A DNA stretch of 64,000 bases from Rhodothermales bacterium (GTDB taxonomy: Bacteria > Bacteroidota > Rhodothermia > Rhodothermales > JAHQVL01): positions 1 to 64,000 of the forward strand of contig JAWKNW010000017.1 in assembly GCA_041391505.1 (NCBI GenBank), written 5' to 3'. Positions 1-8,650 of this stretch are shown piece after piece. Numbering within the stretch: position 1 is the stretch's first letter; each line of letters starts with the position of its first letter. The notes below the pieces were generated by a model, which was not told the origin of the DNA, made no database searches, and worked only from the letters and a program-made list of their open reading frames with translations. Made by a program: the position numbers and the translations under genes.

Positions 1-1177
1 GGGTCAGCGCGGTAGCCAGCACGGCCGCGCGATGCCGTCGGACGAACGTCGACGCCCGGTAGCTGAACGTGTCCGGCCGTGCCGAAATCGGCAACTTGCG
101 CGTGAACCGCAGGAGGTCCTCGCTCAAATGCGCTGGTGAGGCATAGCGGCGTTCCGGCTGTTTGCGCAGCGCGTTCATGACGATGACGTCCAGATCGCCC
201 CGCAGGAGGCGTTGGGCGCGTTCGGGTAGTTCGGGTCGCATGCTCGGCCGCGGTGGATCGTGTTCGCAGATGGCCGCTTCGATCTGCGTTGGCGACAGGG
301 CGGTGAGGTTATACGGGCGCACGCCGGCGAGCAGTTCGTACAGCAGGATGCCGAGCGCGTACACATCGGAAGCTGTGGTTATGGTTTGGCCGAGGACCTG
401 CTCGGGACTGGCGTATTCCAGCGTCATCAGACGCGCGCCGGTGCGCGTCACAGGTCCCTGGTGCGACCTCTGGGGGTCGTCCAGCAGTTTCGCGATGCCG
501 AAGTCCAGCAGCTTGACCTCCCCCGACGCATCGACGAGGATGTTCGAGGGTTTGAGATCGCGGTGTATGACCAGATTCTGGTGCGCATGCTGAACGGCGG
601 CGCAGACGGATCGAAAGAGGGTGATGCGCTGCGTCAGCGTGAGGTTTTGGCGATCGCAGTAGCGGTCGATGGGAAGGCCCCGAACGTATTCCATCGCGAG
701 GAACGGCCGCCCGTCCGGCGCCACGCCGCCATCGAACAGACGCGCGATGTTCGGGTGCTGAAGCGAGGCCAGAACCTGGCGCTCGTGGAAAAGATGATCG
801 AGCCGGTCGCGGCGGAGGTCGCCGGGACGGGCCAGCTTGAGGGCCACATGCCGGCTAAATTGCCCGTCGGTGCGCTCGGCCAGGTAAACGGTCCCCATCC
901 CGCCCGATCCGAGGATACGCACCAGGGTATAGGGGCCGATCCGGTCTCCCGGCGCGTCCATCGCCTGTTGGTCGAGGGCCAGATAGAAGGTGTCCGCGTC
1001 GATCGGTTCCTCAAGAAATGAGGGGTCTGCATCGAGGGCCTGGACGAGCGAGTACACCTCGGCTCGCAGGGCCTCATCGTCGATTCGGGCCATGAACGCG
1101 GGGCGCTCGGCGGCGGTCAGGGCGCAGACGTCCTCGAAAAGCGCCTTGAGATGGTCCCATCGTGTGGAGTCGTTCAT
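1..1177 (-). CDS. Serine/threonine protein kinase (PknB type), C-terminus outside window
   Basis: A eukaryotic-type Ser/Thr kinase read from an ATG at 1177 down to the window edge, with 392 codons visible and no stop. An N-terminal segment of about 80 residues precedes the kinase domain. The glycine loop LGSGGMGTVY lies at about residues 89-98, the catalytic lysine in VALKLARPG at 114, HRDLKPSN at about 210, DFG at about 230 and the APE-like YASPEQV further on. The last visible residues (FVRRHRAAVLATAL) are basic then hydrophobic, as at the start of a membrane segment; in this family a periplasmic or TPR sensor region usually follows. It starts 58 nt downstream of an ECF sigma gene on the same strand, so kinase and sigma are probably cotranscribed and the kinase may control the sigma factor by phosphorylation. 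The target is inference. Confidence 0.93.
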   Translation of the reverse strand, partial: MNDSTRWDHLKALFEDVCALTAAERPAFMARIDDEALRAEVYSLVQALDADPSFLEEPIDADTFYLALDQQAMDAPGDRIGPYTLVRILGSGGMGTVYLAERTDGQFSRHVALKLARPGDLRRDRLDHLFHERQVLASLQHPNIARLFDGGVAPDGRPFLAMEYVRGLPIDRYCDRQNLTLTQRITLFRSVCAAVQHAHQNLVIHRDLKPSNILVDASGEVKLLDFGIAKLLDDPQRSHQGPVTRTGARLMTLEYASPEQVLGQTITTASDVYALGILLYELLAGVRPYNLTALSPTQIEAAICEHDPPRPSMRPELPERAQRLLRGDLDVIVMNALRKQPERRYASPAHLSEDLLRFTRKLPISARPDTFSYRASTFVRRHRAAVLATALT

Positions 1178-1235
1178 GAGATGGCATGGCGGAAGGTGGT
1201 GCCATGGCATATGCGGCATTTTAGGCCGGACAGGC

Positions 1236-1826
1236 TCATGGATCGGGTGTTTTTCGGGCGGACTCTCCAAAAAGCGCCCGGTGCAACCAGGCCTTGCCCA
1301 GATTCCAGTCCCGTTTGACCGTGGCCGGCGAGAGCGCCAGGGCCTCGGCCGTCTCAGCAATCGTTAGACCTCCGAAGTACCGGCATTCCACGATGCGGCA
1401 GAGCCTCGCGTCGACCGTTTCGAGCTGCGTCATCGCCTGGTCGAGCGCAAGGAGGTCCTCCAGATGATCCTCGGATACAAGCACGTTTTCTTCCAGCGTC
1501 AGGTTGAACTGTCCACCGCCGCGCTTGGCGCGGTTGCGCCGCCGCGCGTAATCGATCAGGATATGGCGCATCGCGCGCGCGGCGACGGCAAAGAAATGGG
1601 TCCGGTTCTGCCACGGCGTCGCTTCCTGTCCGAGCAGGCTAAGATACGCCTCGTGCACGAGGGCCGTGGTGTTCAGGGTATGCTGGGCACGTTCGTGTCG
1701 CAGGTAGACGTGGGCGAGGCGTTGCAATTCGTCATAGACCAGCGGCATCAACCGATCGAAGGCCTCCGGTTCGCCTTCGCGCCAACGGATGAGAAGGGCT
1801 GTTACTTCGCGTGATGAAGTGGGCAT
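1236..1826 (-). CDS. ECF-type RNA polymerase sigma factor
   Basis: An extracytoplasmic-function sigma factor of about 196 residues. Region 2 is visible in DRLMPLVYDELQRLA followed by ALVHEAYLSLL, and a helix-turn-helix region 4 in RYFGGLTIAETAEALALSP near the C-terminus. The wording (VTALLIRWREGE near the start, HFFAVAARAMRHILIDYARR) matches the sigma-70 X6/TIGR02999 group, which is common in Planctomycetes, Acidobacteria and Rhodothermota. I prefer the ATG at 1826 because family members begin close to the EVTALL segment; an in-frame ATG at 1850 would add eight residues. No anti-sigma factor is adjacent. Instead a Ser/Thr kinase follows 58 nt downstream, in the same arrangement as Vibrio EcfP/PknT, where kinase phosphorylation activates the sigma factor. 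Regulation here by that route is inferred. Confidence 0.93.
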   Translation of the reverse strand: MPTSSREVTALLIRWREGEPEAFDRLMPLVYDELQRLAHVYLRHERAQHTLNTTALVHEAYLSLLGQEATPWQNRTHFFAVAARAMRHILIDYARRRNRAKRGGGQFNLTLEENVLVSEDHLEDLLALDQAMTQLETVDARLCRIVECRYFGGLTIAETAEALALSPATVKRDWNLGKAWLHRALFGESARKTPDP

Positions 1827-2003
1827 CGGCCAGACTATGGCGTAAATCATCGAAACGGGGCGGCGTGTCCGGAAGATACGCGGTACCCCTCAAAAAATTT
1901 AACGCCTTTTGAGCCACATCGCGGAGAAAGGTCGCTTCCCCTCGTGAACCGCCGGCCAACAGGCGGTTCGTTCTCCATCCATCCTATCCTGATTTGACCT
2001 GTT

Positions 2004-2531
2004 ATGAACTACAATCCGACCTATCCGCTCACGCTCCTCCTTCTGCTAGCCGTGTTCGCCGGCTGCGATTCAGCCGATGACGCCACGGATCCCGAAAATC
2101 AGCTGGGTTCGTACGAGTTCACGGTTTCCGGCGATGTATCCCGCACCCTGACCGGTCCGATTGCCCAGTTCGGCGCCGCCACCGATCCATCGACGGGGGT
2201 TTCGGGGTTTGGGCTCAGTTTCGGGAATGCCGGCTCCGAATACGTCGCGATTACACGGCAGGGGAGCCAGCCCGGAGCCGGGACGCACCCCATCGCCACG
2301 TTCGACACGTCAACAGGCGAACTGGGGCCCGACGAGTTTATCGCCACCTACTATACCGGGGGCCAGGTCTTCGTGTCGAGCGGCGGTACCCTTACGCTGT
2401 CAAAGTCGGACAATAACCGCATGGAGGGAACGATCAGCTTTACGGCGACCAGCTTGCTGCCCACGCAGCCCGGCACGGTCACCGTCACCGGGAATTTTGC
2501 GGCGGTAGGGATCGCCGTCGTGAACCCCTGA
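2004..2531 (+). CDS. Putative lipoprotein of unknown function
   Basis: A 175-residue secreted lipoprotein. The N-terminus has a short hydrophilic start, a leucine-rich h-region and the lipobox VFAGC, with the cysteine at residue 21. The mature part is acidic just after the cysteine (DSADDATDPE), a common linker, then rich in Gly, Ser and Thr with alternating beta-strand-like segments such as YEFTVSGDVSRTL and GTISFTATS. That suggests a small beta-sandwich. I recognise no family beyond this. It is transcribed away from the sigma/kinase pair and sits 47 nt upstream of an OmpA-like gene in the same direction, so the two may share a transcript and both act at the outer membrane. Confidence 0.8.
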   Translation: MNYNPTYPLTLLLLLAVFAGCDSADDATDPENQLGSYEFTVSGDVSRTLTGPIAQFGAATDPSTGVSGFGLSFGNAGSEYVAITRQGSQPGAGTHPIATFDTSTGELGPDEFIATYYTGGQVFVSSGGTLTLSKSDNNRMEGTISFTATSLLPTQPGTVTVTGNFAAVGIAVVNP

Positions 2532-2578
2532 TCGACGCCTCTCCCGCTCCGTTCACGAAACCTGGACTCTCAGATACC

Positions 2579-3628
2579 ATGCGCCAATTTGTCGTATCCG
2601 TGATGACCCTCGCCATCCTGTTTACGCCGGGTGTTCTCGCCGCCCAGGATGTCGGTGAGGGCCTCTGGGCGAACTACGATTTCGTGCCCGGTCATCGCGT
2701 GCTCGCCTACCACGACTTCGACGCGGCCTACGTCGGTAATTTTCCGGACAGGATGACCTATCTCGAAGGGGAGATGGATATCGTTCGGTTGCCCGATGGC
2801 AACCAGGCGCTCCGAACCCGGAATACGGGCCGGTTTGTCGTTCCGCTGGAGGAGGCGTTACCCGCCAGATTCACTGTGGAATTTCGCGTGCACGCTACCG
2901 ACGCTCGCTCGTTCGTGATGATGTATTCGACGGAGGAGAAAGGCGCGGGCCGCTCGCCGGGCAAGACGCTCGCTGCCCTCGTGGGCTCACAGGCGACAGG
3001 ATTGACCGTGGGGAAATATGCCGAAGGGCCGAAATCGACCCGCGGCATGCCTCCGGCGTTTCTGGTGGAGGACTGGGTGAATGTGCGCATCGCGGTCGAT
3101 GGCCCGTACTGGAAAATGTATGTGGATGAAACGCGGGTGGCGAACATCCCACAGGTCGATTTCCCGCGCGGTAACGGCCTCGCCTTCTACCTGAGTATGT
3201 ATCCGTACGATGGGGACGATCTGTTTGTCGACGACATCCGCATCGCGGAAGGCGGACGTGCTATCCTTTATGACCAGCTCAGCGCCACCGGCAAGGTGAT
3301 CACCAAAGGCATTCTGTTCGATACCGACAGCGACCGGATTCGGCCGGAGTCCACCCCAACACTGATGGATATCGCCGCCATGCTCGAGCAGCATCCTGAG
3401 CTTCGGCTGCGCATCGAAGGCCATACCGACGACACGGGTTCGGCGACCCACAACAAACCCCTGTCCGAGCGCCGCGCGGCAGCGGTGAAGGCCTGGCTCG
3501 TGGGAAAACGCGGCGTCGACGCCTCGCGTCTGGAGTCTGCGGGTCTCGGTGCGGAGCAGCCTGTCGCCGGCAACGATACGGCGGAAGGCCGGCAACAGAA
3601 CCGGCGGGTCGAATTGCACCGGCTATAG
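2579..3628 (+). CDS. OmpA family protein with N-terminal lectin-like domain
   Basis: A 349-residue exported protein. Residues 1-22 form a signal peptide ending at VLAAQ. Residues about 30-215 look like a concanavalin/LamG-type beta-sandwich (FTVEFRVHA, WVNVRIAVDGPYWKMYVDETRVA). The last 110 residues are an OmpA C-terminal domain: FDTDSDRIRPES, LRIEGHTDDTGSATHN, LSERRAAAVKAWL and QQNRRVEL are its diagnostic words, and the aspartate and arginine that bind diaminopimelate are present. The protein should tether to peptidoglycan in the periplasm while the N-terminal part binds a ligand or partner. There is no outer membrane barrel. It follows a lipoprotein gene and converges with the DUF3999 gene, leaving only 23 nt between the stops. 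Confidence 0.9.
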   Translation: MRQFVVSVMTLAILFTPGVLAAQDVGEGLWANYDFVPGHRVLAYHDFDAAYVGNFPDRMTYLEGEMDIVRLPDGNQALRTRNTGRFVVPLEEALPARFTVEFRVHATDARSFVMMYSTEEKGAGRSPGKTLAALVGSQATGLTVGKYAEGPKSTRGMPPAFLVEDWVNVRIAVDGPYWKMYVDETRVANIPQVDFPRGNGLAFYLSMYPYDGDDLFVDDIRIAEGGRAILYDQLSATGKVITKGILFDTDSDRIRPESTPTLMDIAAMLEQHPELRLRIEGHTDDTGSATHNKPLSERRAAAVKAWLVGKRGVDASRLESAGLGAEQPVAGNDTAEGRQQNRRVELHRL

Positions 3629-3651
3629 GTCTGGTCGGCCAGCTCGCGTAG

Positions 3652-5025
3652 TTAAGCGCCGGCGTCCCGATCGCGCTGGACCTGTCGCGTCAGGCTCAGC
3701 GCGAGGGCGCCGAGCACGGCCACGCCGAATGCCAGGGCGGCCCAGAGCAGCACGGTTTTCCAGTCGACATCCATCGGCTTTCGAAGCCGGCTCTCCCCGC
3801 CGAGCGCCCGGATCGCTCCGGGCCGCGCGTCCTCCAGTTGGGCGGTCGAGGTCAGCCGGCTGATGTCGCTGGCCGCAAAGGCCGCCGGCCCGATTTCGCC
3901 GTTGCCGAAGGCCAGGGTATAGGGCGGCGCTCCGCGGGTCAGAAACAGGACGCGCGACGGCGACCAGCCGAGCACGACGATCGGGTGGAGCGAGGGATCG
4001 CCCTCGGCGCCCTGGCCGGCCACGACCCGCCAGTATCGGTTGTGCGTGAGCCGGATGGGGATCTCGGGTGACTCGAGGGTCTGCCCATTCTCTTCGATGC
4101 GGTACGCCGTTCCCGAATAATGCCGGCGCCAGGGGCCGTCCGGACTCGCGGCGGACTCGATGCGGATCCGCGCCAGCGTGTTGGGTTTGTCGAACGTGAC
4201 GCGGACGCGATCGACGGGGTATACGCCGTTTTGCTCGGCGTCGAACACGCCGCGGTCGGTCTGCAGGGTGGTCAGATGGAGCCAGCGACGCACCGGAGGC
4301 GGATCGTCCGCCGTGAGCGTTGCGGCGATGCGGCTGATGGGCGGGGGCGCCCCGCGGAACCGGATGCGGTAGTAGCGCGCATCCCGCGCCGGCAGCTTCA
4401 GCTCGTCCCGCAGCAACACGCTCCCCATCCGGCGCAGCTGGGCGACGGTCGCGGCGTCGCCCCACGGCTGCCACCGGTTCAGGTCCTCGCTCGTCTCCAC
4501 GTAGGCCTCGACCAGGAAATCGTCGGCGGTATCCTCCCACGCCAGCGTGATCGCGTTCACCGGCTTGTCCAGCGCGCTCGCGTCGACGACAAACGCCGTG
4601 ACGGCCGGGTCGGGCGTCGCCGGCCGTCCGTCGACGCGTACGAGCGTCCCCGATGCGGTGCGGCGGACTTCGACCTGCACGTCGCCGGCGTCCTCTCCCG
4701 TGATCCGGTAAAGCGGGAAAAAGGGGAGCGCGACACGGTCCGGCGGCGGCTCGGCCTCCGCGCCCATGTTTTCGATGGCATAGGCGAGCGGCTCGCCGTC
4801 GCTGTTGAACAGCCGGATGTCGCCCAGGTCGGCGCGGGTGGCGATGGTGTAGACGGTGTCCGGCAGGACGAAGCGCTGCACCGGGCTGGTGCCGACGGTG
4901 TCGATCACGATCCCGTAGGCGAAGCGCGCGGGGGTGATGTCCTGACCGTGCGCCCGAGGCGGCAGACCGGCCAGCAAGCACAGGACGGCGGCCGCTCCCG
5001 GGACGATCGAGCGAAAACGTTTCAT
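3652..5025 (-). CDS. DUF3999 family protein
   Basis: A 457-residue exported protein with a signal peptide (hydrophobic run AAAVLCLLAGLPPRAHG) and one membrane segment close to the C-terminus (LLWAALAFGVAVLGALALSL). The body is beta-rich, with repeats such as DLNRWQPWG and YYRIRFRG that resemble carbohydrate-binding or discoidin-like sandwiches. It fits the DUF3999 family, which in many proteobacteria sits directly behind a DUF2339 gene, as here. The ATG at 5025 overlaps the upstream stop in the sequence TGATG, so the two genes are translationally coupled. A function in envelope assembly is only inferred from the pairing and topology. A longer reading from upstream would begin inside the neighbouring gene and is not supported. 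Confidence 0.85.
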   Translation of the reverse strand: MKRFRSIVPGAAAVLCLLAGLPPRAHGQDITPARFAYGIVIDTVGTSPVQRFVLPDTVYTIATRADLGDIRLFNSDGEPLAYAIENMGAEAEPPPDRVALPFFPLYRITGEDAGDVQVEVRRTASGTLVRVDGRPATPDPAVTAFVVDASALDKPVNAITLAWEDTADDFLVEAYVETSEDLNRWQPWGDAATVAQLRRMGSVLLRDELKLPARDARYYRIRFRGAPPPISRIAATLTADDPPPVRRWLHLTTLQTDRGVFDAEQNGVYPVDRVRVTFDKPNTLARIRIESAASPDGPWRRHYSGTAYRIEENGQTLESPEIPIRLTHNRYWRVVAGQGAEGDPSLHPIVVLGWSPSRVLFLTRGAPPYTLAFGNGEIGPAAFAASDISRLTSTAQLEDARPGAIRALGGESRLRKPMDVDWKTVLLWAALAFGVAVLGALALSLTRQVQRDRDAGA

Positions 5026-7769
5026 CAGATCGAGTCGTTGGGTTGAACGGGAAGCGGGGGCGTGTCGGGGGCCGTGGCGCTGCCGGCGTCGTCGTCGCGC
5101 GCCGGCGGTACCGGGGCGATATAGCCGATGATCAGCAGCAGCACGCCGACGACCATGAACGAGATGACCTTCATCATCATGGTCAACGACGACAGATCCA
5201 CCACAAACAGCTTGACGACCACGAGGGCGAGCAGGGCGCCGGAGGCAAACCACACGGCCCGGTTCCGGCTGCGGTGCGCCCACGCCATCGCCGTGACGGC
5301 GATGAGCGTCCAGCAGATGGACAACGCGGTCTGAAACAGCCCGGAAGCCGCGAGCGTGTCCGGATCATACGACACGCCGGCCCAGAAGTGCACGGTGCGT
5401 GCGATGGTGGCGTTCAGCCAGAGGAATATGGTGAAGGCCAGGACCCAGATGAGCCCACGGCGCACGTCCGGGCCGGCCAGCAGGGATATATCCGCGCGCG
5501 CTTCCCGGTACCACGCGATGGCGGCGACGACCGTGAAGCCGAGCACGAGGTCGAGCGGGTTCAGCAGCGGGACGTAGGGCAGCGGCGATGCGGCGGCCTC
5601 ACGTCCGATGCTGAGGATCGATCCGATCCAGAGCGCCAGGAGCGGCAGGCCCAGCGCGAAGAGCAGGTACGTGCGGCGATGCGGGGCAAAAGGCCACCAG
5701 CCGGCTCGAAGGCCGCGCAGCGCAAGCAGCGCGGCGGCGAGCGTCGGGAGCATCAGCCCGAGCAGCGTCCACGCGGAACGGCCCGAGCCCGACAGGTTTT
5801 CCATCCACATGCCGCACGACCAGGTGACGACAAGCAGCAGGTGCCAGAGCGCGCCGGCATGATAGGCGCGCGTCAACCACGCCGGCTGGTCGCGTTCCGT
5901 CCGATGCAGCACCAGGTATTCGATGGCGAATGCCACCGCCCAGACCGCCAGCCCGTAGCCTTTCAGCGGATGATCGGCAAAAAGCAGCGGCAGGAAGGCC
6001 AGGTAATACAGCGGCAGCGGGTACAGGGCGGCGAGTCGCATGCCGCGCCACGACAGCCGCGCGCCCACCGCGAAGAGGGCAAGCGAAGACAGCGCCAGGA
6101 AGGCGACGCCTGCGTCGATCGCCGGTTTGTTGCTGAAGAGGCGCGTGATCTCGAACAGTCCGCCGCCCGCCAGCCACGCCACGCCGATCGCCAGAAAGAG
6201 CGGTTCGAGCGTCCGCTCCCAGGTCGCGGACCGATCGCTGCGCCGGTGGATCTGGAAGGCGGTGAAAAACGCGGCGGCGCTCAGCGAGGCGAAGCCGGTG
6301 ACCATCGGGTTGAGGACGCTCAGGAGTGCGTGCCGCTGGTCGTACGATAACTCGTCCAGCGCCTGGAACAGGAAGAGGCCGGCTGCGAGCTGCAGGAGCA
6401 CCCCGAAGATGCGGAGCCGCAGCTGGTTTTGCCGGCATCCGAGCCATACCAGCGCCGCCCCTTCGAGCGCCCAGCCGGCGCCCGTCCACGACGCGTCCAG
6501 CGCGAACGGCAGGGTCATCGTGAGGAGCCCCAGCGCGATGGCGGCGAAGGACTCGACCATCAGTCGGAGCAACTCCGGAGCGCGCTGATAGACCAGCCAA
6601 GCGGCCACGGTGTAGAAGCCGCCCAGGATGAGCGAGCTCCAGGCGAGTCCGTACGGGATCGACTCGACGAGCGCGCTCTGCAGGGTGAAGGCCACCACGG
6701 GCAGGGCGAAGACCAGCGTGCCGTCGATCGGCGGACGCCCTTCTCGCCGCTGCCGCGTGGCGTACAGGATCGACAGGGCGAAGTAGCAGAGAAAGAAGCC
6801 GATCAGGAACGGTTCGGTGGAGGCGAAAAGCTCCGGCCGGTAACTCAATCCGCCCCACACGGCCCCGATGCCGAACGTGCTGTAGAAACCCACCCGGTTC
6901 AGCCAGCGCCAGGGTTTGAACCAGGCGATGGCGAACAGGCCGGCGTTGAGCACGGCATAAAAGCCAAACAGCATCACGTGATCGCCCGAGCCGGTCGAGG
7001 CCAGCACCGGGGCCAGGAAACCGCCCAGGAAACCGATGACGGCGAGGCCTTCGCTGTCCTCCAGGATGGCGATGGCGGCGCCGAGCAACGCGGTGACCAG
7101 CAGTAGCAGCAGCGCGATGCCGGGATCGATCAGGCCATACACCTTGAAGGCGGTGTAGATGGTGAGATACAGGACGGCGAGGCCCCCGCCCTGGAGCGAC
7201 AGCCCGTAGCCCCGGCGCAGCGCCTTGAAGCGCCAGCCGGCGCCGATCAGGCCGATGCCCACCGCCGCGACGGCGGCCAGCCGCAGCTCGATCGGGAAGA
7301 CGTCGTTGTCGATGGCCAGCTTGACCAGAAATGACAGCGCGAAGAAGAGGACGATGACGCCGGCGCGCACGATGACGTTGCCCCCGAACAGGAACCGCCG
7401 CGCCGCGGCGATGCCCTCGTCGAGGATCGTCGGCTTGCGCACCCTGGGCGGTGCATCGGGCGCCGGCTCGGGATCGAACGGCACGAAGACAGGCGCCGGC
7501 TCGTCGGACGACTGGACGACTTCGACGGGTTCGGGCGTCTCGACTGCGGCGGGGATGGGCGGCGGCGCATCCAGTCGTTCGGTGGCGGGGCGTTCCGCCA
7601 CGGGGACCTCCAGCCGGCCGGCCAGGCGCTGTTCGACCTCCTTGAGCCGGCGGCGCAGATCGAGTTGATCGTGCAGCAGGTAACCTAGAAAGGCGCCGAG
7701 GAGGATGCCTTCTTCGTCAAGGATCGCGGCGCCCGCAAATGCGCCCAGTAGCATGAGGATCCAACGCAT
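5025..7769 (-). CDS. DUF2339 domain polytopic membrane protein
   Basis: A very hydrophobic protein of 914 residues. The N-terminus has two short hydrophobic stretches (MRWILMLLGAFAGAAIL, LLGAFLGYLLHDQLDL), then a coiled-coil-like LRRRLKEVEQRL segment and a Pro/Glu-rich linker to about residue 115. From residue about 125 onward come more than twenty predicted membrane helices, interrupted by short loops. This layout is that of the DUF2339 family, whose biochemical role is unknown. It is the first gene of a two-gene unit with DUF3999. The gene is preceded by 105 nt before the next lipoprotein gene on the same strand, so it may form part of a longer minus-strand transcript. Confidence 0.9.
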   Translation of the reverse strand: MRWILMLLGAFAGAAILDEEGILLGAFLGYLLHDQLDLRRRLKEVEQRLAGRLEVPVAERPATERLDAPPPIPAAVETPEPVEVVQSSDEPAPVFVPFDPEPAPDAPPRVRKPTILDEGIAAARRFLFGGNVIVRAGVIVLFFALSFLVKLAIDNDVFPIELRLAAVAAVGIGLIGAGWRFKALRRGYGLSLQGGGLAVLYLTIYTAFKVYGLIDPGIALLLLLVTALLGAAIAILEDSEGLAVIGFLGGFLAPVLASTGSGDHVMLFGFYAVLNAGLFAIAWFKPWRWLNRVGFYSTFGIGAVWGGLSYRPELFASTEPFLIGFFLCYFALSILYATRQRREGRPPIDGTLVFALPVVAFTLQSALVESIPYGLAWSSLILGGFYTVAAWLVYQRAPELLRLMVESFAAIALGLLTMTLPFALDASWTGAGWALEGAALVWLGCRQNQLRLRIFGVLLQLAAGLFLFQALDELSYDQRHALLSVLNPMVTGFASLSAAAFFTAFQIHRRSDRSATWERTLEPLFLAIGVAWLAGGGLFEITRLFSNKPAIDAGVAFLALSSLALFAVGARLSWRGMRLAALYPLPLYYLAFLPLLFADHPLKGYGLAVWAVAFAIEYLVLHRTERDQPAWLTRAYHAGALWHLLLVVTWSCGMWMENLSGSGRSAWTLLGLMLPTLAAALLALRGLRAGWWPFAPHRRTYLLFALGLPLLALWIGSILSIGREAAASPLPYVPLLNPLDLVLGFTVVAAIAWYREARADISLLAGPDVRRGLIWVLAFTIFLWLNATIARTVHFWAGVSYDPDTLAASGLFQTALSICWTLIAVTAMAWAHRSRNRAVWFASGALLALVVVKLFVVDLSSLTMMMKVISFMVVGVLLLIIGYIAPVPPARDDDAGSATAPDTPPLPVQPNDSI

Positions 7770-7874
7770 GGAAACGTAGGTCTGGTCCGATGAGCGAATG
7801 GGGGCGCATGCAAAAGAGCTTCAGGGGCCTTCCGGCTGCCGGCCGATAGCCCGCAACCGGTCGACGCAAAGCCC

Positions 7875-8393
7875 TCATTCCTGTCGCGCAAAGTACATCA
7901 CGTCGTCGTCATAAAGCGCGGGGTTGCCCGCGTTGCGCAGAAGAAAAGCGCGAAGCGCGGCGCTGGTCGACGGGTTGTCGTCCATCAGGTCGTCGGTTAC
8001 CAGTTCGGCGCGCAGCGTGCGGTCGTCCGTAAAGGCGAAGCGGACGATCAGGTATTCGTCGTCGTCTTCCGAGAGGATTTTCAGGTTGCCGTAGTAGTCG
8101 CCGGCCAGCTTCGTGGCATAGGCCTGGAAGCGGTAGGTTTCCTGATCCCCGTCGAGATCGGCCGAGGTCACGACGATGGAGAACTGGATGGAATCCCGGG
8201 TCGAGATGGTCATGTGGGGCGGCGTTTCGTCCGGTGCATCCGCGCCGGCCGCCAGCCCGATCCATGTGCCGGCGAGCCCCCCGATGCGGGGCGCTTCGTC
8301 GAGCGGGGCGATCGGGACGGGCGAGGTGTAGCAGCCCATCAGAAAAAGGAGTCCGAAAAGGGCGCCGGCGGGAATCAATCGGGTGCTGTTCAT
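7875..8393 (-). CDS. Putative lipoprotein of unknown function
   Basis: A 172-residue protein with a lipoprotein signal: FGLLFLMGC, cysteine at about residue 20, followed by a proline-rich linker. I use the ATG at 8393 because it gives a normal signal peptide; an upstream ATG at 8438 would add 15 residues that do not look like one. The mature protein contains GLAGTWIGLAAG, a TWxG pattern often seen in small lipocalin-like or heme-binding beta-barrels, then strands such as FSIVVTSADL and YLIVRFAFTDD and an acidic middle. No known family is recognised with confidence. It lies upstream of the DUF2339 gene on the same strand and diverges from the aspartate kinase gene. Confidence 0.78.
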   Translation of the reverse strand: MNSTRLIPAGALFGLLFLMGCYTSPVPIAPLDEAPRIGGLAGTWIGLAAGADAPDETPPHMTISTRDSIQFSIVVTSADLDGDQETYRFQAYATKLAGDYYGNLKILSEDDDEYLIVRFAFTDDRTLRAELVTDDLMDDNPSTSAALRAFLLRNAGNPALYDDDVMYFARQE

Positions 8394-8650
8394 GGCTGTG
8401 CTCGGTGGATGAAAGGAACGCCAGACAACTTCGATCATTTGGGCGCACCGGTTGCGCCAGGGGGTATGACGTTTACGCGTTGGCGCGGATGTGACAGGAA
8501 ATGGCGTGTTTTTGCCAGTCGCATGGCCCCGTTTCGCGGATAGGAAGCGCTTTCATTTTTCTAAACTTCAAACAAGTCGCAGAAATCTTTCTTCTTGCGC
8601 ATGTACAATGAAGGTTCCCTTTTCTCACGGCAGCAGGTGCGGGGCGTCCC

